From contig NZ_CAKZJO010000055.1 in NCBI RefSeq assembly GCF_936943645.1, forward strand, positions 62,001-126,000: a stretch of 64,000 bases of DNA, in the 5' to 3' direction. Below the pieces are notes generated by a model. That model did no database searches, was not told the origin of the DNA, and saw only the letters and a list, made by a program, of their open reading frames with translations. The stretch comes from an uncultured Bradyrhizobium sp. (lineage in GTDB: Bacteria > Pseudomonadota > Alphaproteobacteria > Rhizobiales > Xanthobacteraceae). The translations under genes were made by a program, and so were the position numbers. The stretch's first letter is position 1. The number at the start of each line of letters is the position of its first letter. Below are positions 9,990 to 19,436 of this stretch, in pieces.

Positions 9990-11582
9990 ATGACTGACCA
10001 TCCCCGCCGCGTCACCCGCGCCCTGCTTTCCGTTTCCGACAAGACCGGTCTGATCGAATTCGCCAAGGCGCTCGCCGCGCATGATGTCGAGCTGGTCTCG
10101 ACCGGCGGCACTGCAAAAGCCATCGCCGCGGCCGGCCTCAAGGTGAAGGACGTTTCCGACCTCACCGGCTTCCCCGAGATGATGGACGGCCGCGTCAAGA
10201 CCCTGCACCCGAAAGTGCATGGCGGCCTGCTCGCGATCCGCGACAACAAGGAGCATGTCGAGGCGATGAAGGCGCACGGCATCGCGCCGATCGATCTTCT
10301 GGTCGTCAATCTCTATCCGTTCGAGGCGACCGTCGACAAAGGCGCGGGCTTCGAGGATTGCATCGAGAACATCGACATCGGCGGCCCCGCGATGATCCGC
10401 GCCGCCGCCAAGAACCACGACGACGTGGCCGTCGTGGTCGAGGCCGACGACTACAAGGCCGTGCTCGACGAGCTCGCCGCCAACAGGGGCGCGACCACGC
10501 TGGGCTTGCGCCGGCGGCTTGCCGCGAAAGCCTATGCGCGCACCGCGGCCTACGATGCCGCGATCTCGAACTGGTTCAACCGGCAGCTCGAGATCGACGC
10601 GCCCGACTTCCGCGCTTTCGGCGGCAAGCTGATCCAGTCGCTGCGCTACGGCGAGAATCCGCATCAGACCGCGGCGTTCTACGCGACCCCCGACAAGCGC
10701 CCGGGCGTCTCCACCGCACGGCAGCTGCAGGGCAAGGAGCTGTCCTACAACAACATCAACGACACCGATGCGGCCTATGAATGCATCGGCGAGTTCGACG
10801 CCAAGCGCACCGCGGCTTGCGTTATCGTCAAGCACGCGAACCCCTGCGGCGTTGCAGAAGGCGCGAACCTCGTCGAAGCCTATCGCAGGGCACTGGCCTG
10901 CGATTCCACCTCTGCGTTCGGCGGCATCATCGCGATGAACCGCGCGCTCGATGCCGACACCGCGCGCGAGATCACCAAGATCTTCACCGAGGTGATCATC
11001 GCGCCCGACGCAACCGAGGAGGCGATCGCCATCATCGGCGGCAAGAAGAACCTCCGCCTGCTGCTCGCCGGCAGCCTGCCCGATCCGCGCGCGCCCGGCC
11101 TCACCGCCAAGACGGTTGCCGGGGGCCTGCTCGTGCAGAGCCGCGACAACGCAGTGGTCGACGACATGACGTTCAAGGTCGTCACCAAGCGCGCGCCGAC
11201 GGACGCGGAAATGCGCGACCTCAAATTCGCGTTCCGTGTCGCCAAGCACGTCAAGTCCAACACCATCATCTACGCCAAGGATCTCGCCACCGTCGGCATC
11301 GGCGCGGGCCAGATGAGCCGGGTGGATTCGGCACGGATCGCGGCGCGCAAGGCGCAGGATGCTGCGAACGAGCTGAAGCTCGCCGCGCCGCTCACCAAGG
11401 GCTCGGTGGTGGCCTCGGACGCATTCTTCCCGTTTGCCGACGGCATGCTCGCCTGCATCGAAGCCGGCGCCACCGCCGTGGTGCAGCCCGGCGGCTCGAT
11501 GCGCGACGACGAGGTGATCAAGGCCGCCGACGATCACGGCATCGCCATGGTGCTCACCGGCACGCGCCACTTCAGGCATTGA
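9990..11582 (+). CDS. purH: Bifunctional AICAR formyltransferase / IMP cyclohydrolase (PurH)
   Basis: This 530-residue enzyme carries out the last two steps of purine synthesis. The N-terminal cyclohydrolase domain has the methylglyoxal-synthase-like fold, with [12 protein letters not shown] at the start, [12 protein letters not shown], and [15 protein letters not shown] near 65-79. The formyltransferase domain contains the conserved KHANPCGVA near residue 280 and a LRYGENPHQ block. I chose the ATG at 9990 because the family begins a few residues later. The length matches other PurH proteins. Its linkage to rsmB and the heparinase-like gene is positional only. Confidence 0.97.
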   Translation: MTDHPRRVTRALLSVSDKTGLIEFAKALAAHDVELVSTGGTAKAIAAAGLKVKDVSDLTGFPEMMDGRVKTLHPKVHGGLLAIRDNKEHVEAMKAHGIAPIDLLVVNLYPFEATVDKGAGFEDCIENIDIGGPAMIRAAAKNHDDVAVVVEADDYKAVLDELAANRGATTLGLRRRLAAKAYARTAAYDAAISNWFNRQLEIDAPDFRAFGGKLIQSLRYGENPHQTAAFYATPDKRPGVSTARQLQGKELSYNNINDTDAAYECIGEFDAKRTAACVIVKHANPCGVAEGANLVEAYRRALACDSTSAFGGIIAMNRALDADTAREITKIFTEVIIAPDATEEAIAIIGGKKNLRLLLAGSLPDPRAPGLTAKTVAGGLLVQSRDNAVVDDMTFKVVTKRAPTDAEMRDLKFAFRVAKHVKSNTIIYAKDLATVGIGAGQMSRVDSARIAARKAQDAANELKLAAPLTKGSVVASDAFFPFADGMLACIEAGATAVVQPGGSMRDDEVIKAADDHGIAMVLTGTRHFRH

Positions 11583-11593
11583 TCTCGCCACGT

Positions 11594-11780
11594 GTCGTCC
11601 CGGACCAGCGTAGCTCTGGGCAATGCGTAGCGTTGTCCTGAGCGGAGCGCCGATCCGGGACCCATAACCACAGGAAGTGGTTTGACGAAGACTCGGAGTT
11701 GCCGGTTCGCACAGCAACTCCCCCTGGGGTTATGGGTCCCTGCGCCCGTGCGCAATTGCGCGCTGGGGCAGGGACGACAG
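11594..11780. repeat. Modular palindromic intergenic repeat, copy 1
   Basis: The space between convergent purH and the transporter gene is filled by a large imperfect palindrome that begins TGTCGTCCCGG and ends GGGACGACA. It contains the core CCATAACCACAGG and, in the other arm, GGTTATGGGTCCC. The same core occurs in copies near 21.1 and 31.6 kb with different outer arms. It may also form the transcription stop for both genes. Confidence 0.7.
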
Positions 11781-11786
11781 TGGGGA

Positions 11787-13175
11787 TTATCGCTCGCGCA
11801 CCCGCATCAACAGCCCGAACCCCGCGACGAAGAACACCACCAGCACGGCCATGCCGGCCTTCTGGCTCGCGGTCGCCGCGGTGATCACGCCGATCAGGAG
11901 CGGCCCGATGAAGGACGTCACCTTCCCGGTCAGCGCGAACAGGCCGAAATACTGGGCGATACGGTCTTTCGGTGCGAGGCGGATCAGCAGCGTGCGCGAC
12001 GCGGCCTGCAGCGGGCCACCGGCCGCGCCGATCAGACAGCCCAGCACGAGATAGGCGCGCTCGGCCGCGCTCGAGAACAGGGGCGCGCCCGGCATGGGCG
12101 GCGCGACCTTCACGAACAACACGCTGTCCTTGTCGACGAGAAGGATCGCCGCCACGGACAAGAGCAGCAGCAGCATGCTGCCGGCGATGACACGCTTCGG
12201 CCCAAGACGATCATCGAGCTTGCCGCCGAGCCAGGCGCCGAACGTACCGGTGATCGCGAGCATGATGCCGAAGGTGCCGATCTGGATGGTGTGCCAGCCG
12301 AAGGTGCCCGCGGCATAGATGCCGCCGAAGGCGAACAGCGACACCAGACCGTCGGTGTAGATCATGTTGGCAAGCAGGAACGCTGCAAGCGACTTCTGCT
12401 TGGGCAGGCTTTTGATCGATTGCTTCAGCTCCGACAATCCTTCGTGCAGCGCTTCGCGCAGCGGGCGCTTCGCCGGATAGTCGGGCGTGAACAGGAACAG
12501 CGGCGTCACGAAGATCACGAACCACACCCCCGTCAGCGGTCCGACGATCCGGTCGCCCTGATGACTGACCGGATCGAGCCCGAACAGCGGTGTGAGGCCG
12601 AGCAGCGTGCGGCCGGTCTCGGGATTTGCAGCGAGGAAGCCGAGCACGATGATCAGGCTGACGATGCCGCCGATGTAACCCGTGGCCCAGCCGGTGCCGG
12701 AAAGCCGACCGATCCGCTCCGGCGGCACCAGCGTCGGCATCATCGCATTGTTGAAGACGGTAGCGAACTCCGCACCGACGCTGGCGAGCGCCACCGCGGT
12801 GAGCAGCGGTGGGATGATGGCCTGATCGCCGGGCTTGCCGATCCACAGCGTGCACGAAGCCAGCACCAGCACCGCGCCGAATCCCGCAATCCACGGCTTC
12901 CTGCGGCCCGAAGCATCCGCGATGGCGCCAAGCACCGGCGACATCAGTGCGATCGCAAGGCCTGCGGCCGCCATCGCAAATCCCCAGAGCGACTGGCCGG
13001 TGGCGGGATTGGGCGCAACGCTGGTGGCGAAATAGGGCGCGAACACGAAGGTCGTGATCAGCGTGAAATAGGGCTGCGCCGCCCAATCGAAGAAGATCCA
13101 GCTGACGACGGCGGCGCGCGGCGGATAAATCCGCGGCGCGCCGGCCATGCGCGCATCGGGGGCGATCGTCGTCAT
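11787..13175 (-). CDS. MFS transporter of the UMF1 (Atg22-like) family
   Basis: This 462-residue membrane protein has about twelve hydrophobic helices. The N-terminal SWIFFDWAAQPYFTLITTFVFAPYF fits the DWA-x-x-x-Y/F signature of the UMF1 subfamily (position 30 onward), and the loop DASGRRKPWI follows helix 3. Atg22 in yeast exports amino acids from the vacuole, but the substrate of bacterial members is unknown. The ATG at 13173-13175 is chosen over upstream codons because the conserved region starts about 20 residues later. It is divergent from the gamma-glutamyltransferase gene, with about 100 bases between them. If the two genes act together, amino-acid or peptide traffic would be plausible. 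Confidence 0.8.
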   Translation of the reverse strand: MTTIAPDARMAGAPRIYPPRAAVVSWIFFDWAAQPYFTLITTFVFAPYFATSVAPNPATGQSLWGFAMAAAGLAIALMSPVLGAIADASGRRKPWIAGFGAVLVLASCTLWIGKPGDQAIIPPLLTAVALASVGAEFATVFNNAMMPTLVPPERIGRLSGTGWATGYIGGIVSLIIVLGFLAANPETGRTLLGLTPLFGLDPVSHQGDRIVGPLTGVWFVIFVTPLFLFTPDYPAKRPLREALHEGLSELKQSIKSLPKQKSLAAFLLANMIYTDGLVSLFAFGGIYAAGTFGWHTIQIGTFGIMLAITGTFGAWLGGKLDDRLGPKRVIAGSMLLLLLSVAAILLVDKDSVLFVKVAPPMPGAPLFSSAAERAYLVLGCLIGAAGGPLQAASRTLLIRLAPKDRIAQYFGLFALTGKVTSFIGPLLIGVITAATASQKAGMAVLVVFFVAGFGLLMRVRER

Positions 13176-13278
13176 CACGCAGTCCTCATCACGAACAGTT
13201 TTGTCTCTCTCGGGGCAAACCGTATAGCATTGCGGCGAGGCGTGTGAACTGGTCCGAAGCCGCCGCGGAAATTTGATA

Positions 13279-15027
13279 ATGTCGTCATATCCGACTCGGC
13301 GGACATTTTTCGCCGTCATCACCACTCTGGCGCTTGGTCTCGCGCCTGCGGCCGCTCAGGATGCACGGCGCGGCTATGTTCCGCCCGCCCGCGACACCGT
13401 GCGTGCCGTCGCGGCCGAACATGGCATGGTGGTGGCGCAGGAGAGAATATCTGCGCAGGTCGGTGCCGACGTCCTGCGGCGTGGCGGCAATGCGGTCGAT
13501 GCCGCGGTCGCCACCGGCTTTGCGATGGCCGTGAGCTATCCACGCGCCGGCAATATCGGCGGCGGCGGCTTCATGGTGATCCATTCCGCCGATCGCAATG
13601 AAGACATCACGATCGACTATCGCGAGACGGCGCCGGCAGCGACCACGCCGCAGATCTTCCTCGGCGCCGACGGCAAACCTGATATGGCGAAGTCGCGGGA
13701 TTCCGCGCTGGGCATCGGCGTGCCCGGCACCGTTGCCGGACTTTCCCTGGCACTGGAGAAATACGGCTCGGGACAGTTCACGCTGGCACAGTTGCTCGAG
13801 CCAGCGATCGCGCTCGCCCGCGACGGCTTCGTCGTCAGCGACGACATGGCCGATACGCTGCCGGGCTGGCACCGGCGGCTGGCACGCTGGCCTTCTTCGG
13901 CCAAAATCTTCTCGCGGCCCGATGGCACGCCGATCATTGAAGGCGACCGGCTGGTGCAGGCCGATCTCGCCGAGACGCTGTCGGCTGTCGCTACACAGGG
14001 GCCACGCGGCTTCTATGAGGGGCCGGTTGCGGAAAAGCTCGCCAAGTCCGTGGCTGACGCCGGCGGCATCATGACTTTAGCCGATTTGAAGGCCTATCAG
14101 CCCGTGATGCGTGCGCCGGTGCGCGGCACTTATCGCGGCTACGACATTGTGTCGATGCCGCTGCCCTCGTCCGGCGGCGTCGTGCTGGTGGAGACACTCA
14201 ATATCCTCGAGGGTTTTCAGCTCGCCGATCTGAAGCAGGGTTCGCCGGCGTCGCTGCATCTCCTGATCGAGGCCATGAAGCGCGCCTATGCGGACCGTGC
14301 CCGCTATCTCGGCGACCCCGCCTTCGTCAACGCGCCGATCGAAACGTTGACGGCGAAGGACTACGCCGCCAGGCTGCGCTCGGGCATCTCTGCCGAACGC
14401 GCCACACCATCGAATGAGCTGGCCTCCGCCGCTCCCTCGCCCCGCGAGGGCAGCAACACCACCCATTTCTCCGTCGTCGATTCCCGCGGCAATGCCGTCA
14501 GCAACACCTATACGCTGAACTTCAGCTACGGCGTCGGCCTCGTTGCCGAGGGCACCGGCGTGCTGCTCAACAACGAGCTTGACGATTTCACTGCCGCCGT
14601 CGGCGCCTCCAATGCCTATGGCCTCGTCGGCTTCGAGGCCAATCTGCCCGGGCCCGGCAAGCGTCCGCTGTCGTCGATGTCACCGACCATCGTGCTGAAG
14701 GACGGCAAGCCCGTGCTGGTGACGGGCTCGCCCGGCGGCAGCCGCATCATCTCGACGGTGCTCCAGGTGATCGTGAACGTCCTCGACTACAAGATGGACG
14801 TCGCCGCAGCTGTCGCGGCGCCCCGGCTGCACCACCAATGGCTGCCGGACGAAGTGCGTGTCGAGAACGGCTTTCCCGGCGATGTTCTGAAGGAGCTGAA
14901 GGCGATGGGCCATCTCATCGTCGAGCCGATGGGCCAGACATCGGCCAATTCAATTCTCGTGACGGCCAACGGGCCGCTCGGCGCGCCCGACCTCCGCACA
15001 CGGGGCGCGGAAGCGGCGGGGCAGTAG
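13279..15027 (+). CDS. ggt: Gamma-glutamyltransferase
   Basis: This 582-residue secreted enzyme hydrolyses or transfers the gamma-glutamyl group of glutathione and related peptides. It starts with a twin-arginine-like signal (TRRTFFAVITTLALG) ending near AAAQD. The family block GNAVDAAVATGFAMAVSYP is followed by GNIGGGGFMV. The autoprocessing nucleophile is the first Thr of NTTHFSVVD, near residue 394. GSPGGSRIISTVLQ near the end is also conserved. The precursor is expected to split into large and small chains at that Thr. I used the ATG at 13279; a TTG two codons earlier is also possible. The exported location fits periplasmic glutathione breakdown. Confidence 0.93.
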   Translation: MSSYPTRRTFFAVITTLALGLAPAAAQDARRGYVPPARDTVRAVAAEHGMVVAQERISAQVGADVLRRGGNAVDAAVATGFAMAVSYPRAGNIGGGGFMVIHSADRNEDITIDYRETAPAATTPQIFLGADGKPDMAKSRDSALGIGVPGTVAGLSLALEKYGSGQFTLAQLLEPAIALARDGFVVSDDMADTLPGWHRRLARWPSSAKIFSRPDGTPIIEGDRLVQADLAETLSAVATQGPRGFYEGPVAEKLAKSVADAGGIMTLADLKAYQPVMRAPVRGTYRGYDIVSMPLPSSGGVVLVETLNILEGFQLADLKQGSPASLHLLIEAMKRAYADRARYLGDPAFVNAPIETLTAKDYAARLRSGISAERATPSNELASAAPSPREGSNTTHFSVVDSRGNAVSNTYTLNFSYGVGLVAEGTGVLLNNELDDFTAAVGASNAYGLVGFEANLPGPGKRPLSSMSPTIVLKDGKPVLVTGSPGGSRIISTVLQVIVNVLDYKMDVAAAVAAPRLHHQWLPDEVRVENGFPGDVLKELKAMGHLIVEPMGQTSANSILVTANGPLGAPDLRTRGAEAAGQ

Positions 15028-15058
15028 CGCTATCCCTGCATAGCGCCAAGACAGCGCC

Positions 15059-15090
15059 AAGGCTTGCGTACATCAAGGCTTGCGTACATC
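15059..15090. repeat. Short tandem duplication, two copies of 16 bases
   Basis: The unit AAGGCTTGCGTACATC occurs twice head to tail between the gamma-glutamyltransferase and MFS genes. It lies about 50 bases before the start of the MFS gene and is preceded by a repeated GCGCCAAG. It looks like a slippage duplication. A role in the promoter is possible but unsupported. Confidence 0.6.
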
Positions 15091-15137
15091 ACGACGCGTG
15101 CTACCACCGCGGCCAAGAAACTGCCGGGGAAACGCAG

Positions 15138-16433
15138 ATGACCACGACCGATCCGAACCAGCGCATCGAACGCACGGAGATCGAAGACACCAGCCTCCTT
15201 GCCTTCTACCGCGACATGAACGTCGCCGAGCGGCGCACGTTCTGGGCCTGCGCGGCGGGCTGGGCGCTCGACGGCATGGACTTCATGATCTATCCGCTGG
15301 TGATCGGCACCATCATCGCGCTGTGGAAGGTCGATGCGGCGTCCGCTGGCCTTGCCGGCACGGTGACGCTGCTCGCGTCCGCGATCGGCGGCTGGCTCGG
15401 CGGCTATCTGTCCGACCATATCGGGCGGGTGAGGACGCTTCAGATCACCATCATCTGGTTCTCGTTCTTCTCGCTGGTCTGCGCTGTCGTGCAGAATTTC
15501 GACCAGCTCCTGATTGCACGCGCCGTGCTCGGCCTCGGCTTCGGCGGCGAATGGGCGGCGGGCGCCGTGCTGATGGGTGAGGCGATCCGGCCGCAATATC
15601 GCGGCCGCGCGGTCGGCTCGGTGCAGTCGGGCTGGGCGGTCGGCTGGGGCCTCGCGGTGCTGTCGCAGGCGATCCTGTTCTCGATCCTGCCGCCGGAGAC
15701 GGCGTGGCGCTGGATGTTCGTGATCGGCGCGCTGCCGGCGCTTCTCGTGTTCTACATCCGCCGCTCCGTCACCGAGCCGGAGATCGCAGCCGAGGCTCGC
15801 GCCAGGCACGCCGCGAGCGGCGATCGCCCGGCGATCTGGGAAATCTTCTCCGGCCCGATCCTGAAGACCACGATCCTGGCCTCGCTGATGGCGACGGGCT
15901 GCCAGGGCGGCTATTACGCCGTCACGTTCTGGGTGCCGCAATTCCTGACCAAGGAGCGGCATCTGTCGATCGTCGGCTCCACCGGCTATCTCTCGACGCT
16001 GATCATCGGCTCGTTCATCGGGTATCTCACGGGAGCCTGGCTCGCCGACCGGATCGGGCGACGCAATCTGTTCCTGATCTTCTCGATCGGCGCCATCGCG
16101 GTGGTGCTGCTTTATACGCAGCTGCCGCTCACGAACGAGATCCTGTGGGTGCTCGGTTTTCCGCTCGGCTTCTTCGCTTCCGGCTATTTCTCCGGCATCG
16201 GCGCGTTCCTGACCGAGCTCTATCCGACGCGGCTGCGCGGCTCCGGCCAGGGCTTCTGCTACAATTTCGGCCGCGGGATCGGTGCGCTGTTTCCGTTCCT
16301 CGTCGGCGCGCTATCGGCGTCGACGTCGCTCGCAAATGCGATCGCGATCTTCGCGGTGGTCGCTTACGCGCTGTTCTTCATCGCCGCCTTCGCCCTGCCG
16401 GAGACGCGCGGACGCGTGTTGCATCCGCACTAG
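15138..16433 (+). CDS. MFS transporter (sugar- or aromatic-acid-type proton symporter family)
   Basis: This 431-residue protein has about twelve membrane helices. The MFS loop 2-3 signature is present as GGYLSDHIGRVRTL (about 95-108), and the loop 8-9 form as GAWLADRIGRRNLF. The opening FWACAAGWALDGMDFMIYPLVIG resembles the acidic first helix of sialate/aromatic-acid type symporters. The substrate is not predictable. The ATG at 15138 has GGGGAAACGC upstream. A small-molecule carboxylate is likely from the subfamily alone. Confidence 0.8.
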   Translation: MTTTDPNQRIERTEIEDTSLLAFYRDMNVAERRTFWACAAGWALDGMDFMIYPLVIGTIIALWKVDAASAGLAGTVTLLASAIGGWLGGYLSDHIGRVRTLQITIIWFSFFSLVCAVVQNFDQLLIARAVLGLGFGGEWAAGAVLMGEAIRPQYRGRAVGSVQSGWAVGWGLAVLSQAILFSILPPETAWRWMFVIGALPALLVFYIRRSVTEPEIAAEARARHAASGDRPAIWEIFSGPILKTTILASLMATGCQGGYYAVTFWVPQFLTKERHLSIVGSTGYLSTLIIGSFIGYLTGAWLADRIGRRNLFLIFSIGAIAVVLLYTQLPLTNEILWVLGFPLGFFASGYFSGIGAFLTELYPTRLRGSGQGFCYNFGRGIGALFPFLVGALSASTSLANAIAIFAVVAYALFFIAAFALPETRGRVLHPH

Positions 16434-16491
16434 CGGACGGGTGTCGTTCCGGGGCGATGCGGAAGCACCGCCCCGAGTTGACAGAGACTGA

Positions 16492-17157
16492 CTACCGTCC
16501 CACCTGATACGGCCCGCCCTTTTCCAACGCTCTCGCATAGGCCGGGCGCGCGTGGATGCGCTCGAGGAATGCCATCGCCTTGGGATGACCTTGCTCGAGC
16601 CCGCCGCGCGCTTGCGCGGCTTCCAGCGGGAAGCTCATCTGGATGTCGGCCGCGGTGAACTCGTTGCCGGCGAACCATTCGCTCTTGCCAAGCTCGCCTT
16701 CCCAATAATCCATGTGCTGCTTGAGCTGCGGATTGACCAGCGTGGTCAGCGCCTGGTTCGAAACCTTGCGCACCAGCGGACGCAGCAGCGCCGGCGCGCG
16801 CTTCGGCATCAGCGTGAACAGCAGCTTCAGCAGCAGCGGCTGCATCGCAGACCCTTCGGCGTAGTGCAGCCAATAGGTGAAGCGCAGCCGCTCCGGCGTA
16901 TCAGGCGGCGGGACCAGCCGGCCGTTGCCGTAGGTTGCCACGAGATATTCGATGATCGCGCCCGACTCGGCGATGGTGTTGCCGTTATCGGTGATGACGG
17001 GCGACTTGCCGAGCGGATGGATCGCCCGCAGCTCCTTCGGCGCGCGCATGTCCGGCTGGCGCTGATAGCGCACGATCTCGTAGGGAACGCCGAGCTCCTC
17101 GAGCAGCCACAGCACACGCTGCGAGCGGGAATTGTTGAGGTGATGAACGGTCAGCAT
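16492..17157 (-). CDS. Glutathione S-transferase
   Basis: This 221-residue soluble protein has an N-terminal thioredoxin-like glutathione domain, with LTVHHLNNSRSQRVLWLLEE at 2-21 and the cis-Pro/SNAIL-type segment KSPVITDNG then IAESGAIIEYL near 60-75. An all-helical C-terminal half follows. The usual catalytic Ser or Tyr would lie in the NNSRSQR stretch. It is divergent from the DUF2239 gene across a region with two CCCGGG-centred palindromes, so it may share regulation with it. Electrophile detoxification is a family-level guess. The start is the ATG immediately before the first beta strand. Confidence 0.88.
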   Translation of the reverse strand: MLTVHHLNNSRSQRVLWLLEELGVPYEIVRYQRQPDMRAPKELRAIHPLGKSPVITDNGNTIAESGAIIEYLVATYGNGRLVPPPDTPERLRFTYWLHYAEGSAMQPLLLKLLFTLMPKRAPALLRPLVRKVSNQALTTLVNPQLKQHMDYWEGELGKSEWFAGNEFTAADIQMSFPLEAAQARGGLEQGHPKAMAFLERIHARPAYARALEKGGPYQVGR

Positions 17158-17249
17158 CGGCGAAGTCCCCAGGGCTAGCGTGGCCAATCGGCGGCGCCGT
17201 TCGTGCCAGCCCGAGGACACAATGTCGAGCCGTCAGCGTGATTATTTTC

Positions 17250-17258
17250 ACCCGGGTA
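17250..17258. promoter_or_regulatory. Operator-like palindrome ACCCGGGTA, upstream copy
   Basis: This is the first of two identical 9-base sites, each centred on CCCGGG and flanked by A/T-rich bases. It sits just before the -35 box of the predicted DUF2239 promoter. It is spaced 27 bases centre to centre from the second site. It suits a small dimeric repressor, but no regulator gene is next to it. Confidence 0.5.
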
Positions 17259-17260
17259 TA

Positions 17261-17289
17261 TTGACGCTCATAATTTACCCGGGTATTAA
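17261..17289 (+). promoter_or_regulatory. Predicted sigma-70-type promoter for the DUF2239 gene
   Basis: A TTGACG box at 17261-17266 and a TATTAA box at 17284-17289 are separated by 17 bases. The second ACCCGGGTA site lies in the spacer and touches the -10 box, which is the classical place for repression. The predicted start of transcription is near 17296, about 30 bases before the ATG. Confidence 0.5.
17277..17285. promoter_or_regulatory. Operator-like palindrome ACCCGGGTA, downstream copy
   Basis: This second identical palindrome overlaps the spacer and the -10 box of the predicted promoter. A protein bound here would block RNA polymerase. Sharing with the divergent GST gene is possible because both sites lie between the two starts. 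Confidence 0.5.
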
Positions 17290-17325
17290 ATGACATCAAC
17301 GTCGTCAATATGGCAATGATTTCAA

Positions 17326-17907
17326 ATGCAGAAGATTTTCACCGCCTTCCAGGGCCAGCGGCGCCTGGTATCCGGGCCGGCCGGCGAGGTCGCGCTGGTC
17401 GTCAAGCGGGTAGCGCCGCAGCCGGACGCGCCCATCATCATCTTCGAGGACGCCACGGGCCGCTCGATCGACTTCGATCTGCGCGGCGGGGACCGCGAGG
17501 TGCTGGCGCGGCTGGCGAAGCTTGTCCCGCCCCCGGTCGAGGAGACCGCACCGCCGAGCGAGCCGCGCGGACGCGGCCGGCCGAAGCTCGGCGTGGTCGC
17601 GCGCGAGGTGACGCTGCTGCCGCGGCACTGGGAGTGGCTCGGCGCGCAGCCGGGCGGCGCCTCGGTCGCTTTGCGAAAACTCGTCGACGAGGCCAGGCGC
17701 GCCAGCGGCGACAAGGACCGCGAGCGGCAGGCGCGCGATGCGGCCTACCACTTCATGTCGACCATGGCGGGCAATCTGCCGCAGTTCGAGGAAGCTTCGC
17801 GCGCCCTGTTCGCGGACGACCGGCGACGCTTCACCGGACTGATCGCGGACTGGCCGACCGACATCCGCGACCACATCGTCAAGCTCGCCTATAGCGACCG
17901 CGCGTAA
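17326..17907 (+). CDS. DUF2239 family protein
   Basis: This 193-residue soluble protein matches the DUF2239 pattern. An N-terminal FTAFQGQRRLVSG and a GRGRPKLGVVAREVTLLPRHWEWL block (about 82-105) are followed by ASVALRKLVDEAR and by YHFMSTMAGNLPQFEEASRALFA. The central block looks like an arginine-rich tail plus a ribbon-helix-helix-like segment, so nucleic-acid binding is possible but unproven. No function is established for the family as far as I know. The promoter has tandem operator-like sites, which suggests an inducible gene. Confidence 0.8.
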   Translation: MQKIFTAFQGQRRLVSGPAGEVALVVKRVAPQPDAPIIIFEDATGRSIDFDLRGGDREVLARLAKLVPPPVEETAPPSEPRGRGRPKLGVVAREVTLLPRHWEWLGAQPGGASVALRKLVDEARRASGDKDRERQARDAAYHFMSTMAGNLPQFEEASRALFADDRRRFTGLIADWPTDIRDHIVKLAYSDRA

Positions 17908-17998
17908 ACCGCGCGGCGCCCTTCACAACCTCATCGACGGCCCAAGCCGCGCACTTCGCGCGGCAACGGCGTCGCACGCCCCGATGAAAGGCCCATCC

Positions 17999-19348
17999 AT
18001 GTCCGCCGCCAAGCCGCTCTGGAGAACTTTTTTGCGCTTCCTTGCGCCGCTCATGCTGAGCAACGCGCTGCAATCGCTGTTCGGCACCGTCAGCAACGTC
18101 TATCTCGGCCAGATGATCGGCGTCAACGCGCTGGCAGCCGTCTCGGTGTTCTTCCCGGTGATGTTCTTTCTGTTCGCCTTCGTCATGGGCCTCAGCACCG
18201 GCGCGACCGTCTTGATCGGCCAGGCCTTCGGCGCGCGCGAGCACGACAAGATCAAGCTCGTCGTGGGCACGACGCTTGCGATCGGCCTGTTGCTGTCCGT
18301 CTCGGTTGCGCTGATTGGCGGCCTCTTCAGCCGTCAGCTGATGATGGCGCTTGCAACCCCCGCGGACATCCTCGCTCCCGCCAGCGCCTATGCGCGGATC
18401 ATGCTGCTGACCATGCCGCTCGGCTTCGTCTTCCTGCTGATGACGGCGATGATCCGTGGCGTCGGCGACGCGCTCACGCCATTGCTGGCGCTGGCCCTGT
18501 CGACCACGATAGGTCTGGTCCTGACGCCGATGCTGATCCGCGGATCGTTCGGATTGCCGACCGCCGGCATCACTAGTCCGGCCTGGGCGGCAGCGATCGC
18601 GAACGCGCTCACGCTGATCGTGCTGGCCCTTTATCTGCTGCGGAAGAAGCACGCGCTCGCACCGGACGCGGCGCTGCTGCGTCACCTCCGACTCAACGGC
18701 ATGATGCTGGGACAGATCCTCGCCATCGGATTGCCGAGTGCCGTCGGCATGGTCGTGATGGCCATCGCAGAGCTGGTCCTGCTCGGCCTCGTCAACGGCT
18801 TTGGGTCGGAGGCCACGGCGGCCTACGGTGCCGTCAACCAGGTGATGGGCTATACGCAGTTCACGGCGATGTCGATCTCGATCGCGGTGTCGATCCTCGG
18901 TGCGCAGGCGGTCGGCAGCGGCGACAGAGCCCGGCTCGACGGCATCGTGCGCACCGGTCTCGCCTTCAACCTCGTGCTGACCGGCGGGCTGGTGGCGCTG
19001 ATCTACCTCGTGCCGCGCGCCGTGCTCGGCATCTTCATCACCGACAGCGCCGTGCTCGATCTGGCGAAAGCCCTGCTCTTCATCGCCCTCTGGAGCTCGG
19101 TGCCGTTCGGCCTCGCCACGGTGTTTTCGGGAGCGATGCGTGCGGCCGGCGCCGCGTTGACGCCGATGCTGCTCTCGATCTTCGCGATTGTCGCGATCGA
19201 GCTGCCGGCCGCAGTGATCCTGAGCCGCTCGATTGGCCTGGAGGGTGTGTGGGCCGCCTATCCCATCGTGTTCTGCGCCATGTTCGTTCTGCAGATGGGC
19301 TATTACTTCCTGGTGTGGCGCAAGCGGGCGGTCCAGCGCCTGGTCTGA
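17999..19348 (+). CDS. MATE family efflux transporter
   Basis: This protein of about 449 residues has two six-helix halves typical of MATE exporters, with FLRFLAPLMLSNALQSLFGTVSN in helix 1, YLGQMIGVNALAAVSVFFPV in helix 2 and matching segments in the second half (AIGLPSAVGMVVMAIAELVLLG). Such proteins exchange cations for organic drugs or metabolites. The ATG at 17999 is favoured because GAAAGG lies 7 bases upstream; an ATG at 17984 would add five residues. The first half ends in a short cytoplasmic loop KKHALAPDA. The substrate is unknown. Confidence 0.9.
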   Translation: MSAAKPLWRTFLRFLAPLMLSNALQSLFGTVSNVYLGQMIGVNALAAVSVFFPVMFFLFAFVMGLSTGATVLIGQAFGAREHDKIKLVVGTTLAIGLLLSVSVALIGGLFSRQLMMALATPADILAPASAYARIMLLTMPLGFVFLLMTAMIRGVGDALTPLLALALSTTIGLVLTPMLIRGSFGLPTAGITSPAWAAAIANALTLIVLALYLLRKKHALAPDAALLRHLRLNGMMLGQILAIGLPSAVGMVVMAIAELVLLGLVNGFGSEATAAYGAVNQVMGYTQFTAMSISIAVSILGAQAVGSGDRARLDGIVRTGLAFNLVLTGGLVALIYLVPRAVLGIFITDSAVLDLAKALLFIALWSSVPFGLATVFSGAMRAAGAALTPMLLSIFAIVAIELPAAVILSRSIGLEGVWAAYPIVFCAMFVLQMGYYFLVWRKRAVQRLV

Positions 19349-19436
19349 CGCTCAAAGTATTATGACCATCATTAAACGGTGGACCTGCAGGGCACGCTGC
19401 GTCACAATGGTGCAAAGCACGTCAGGGAGAACGAGT

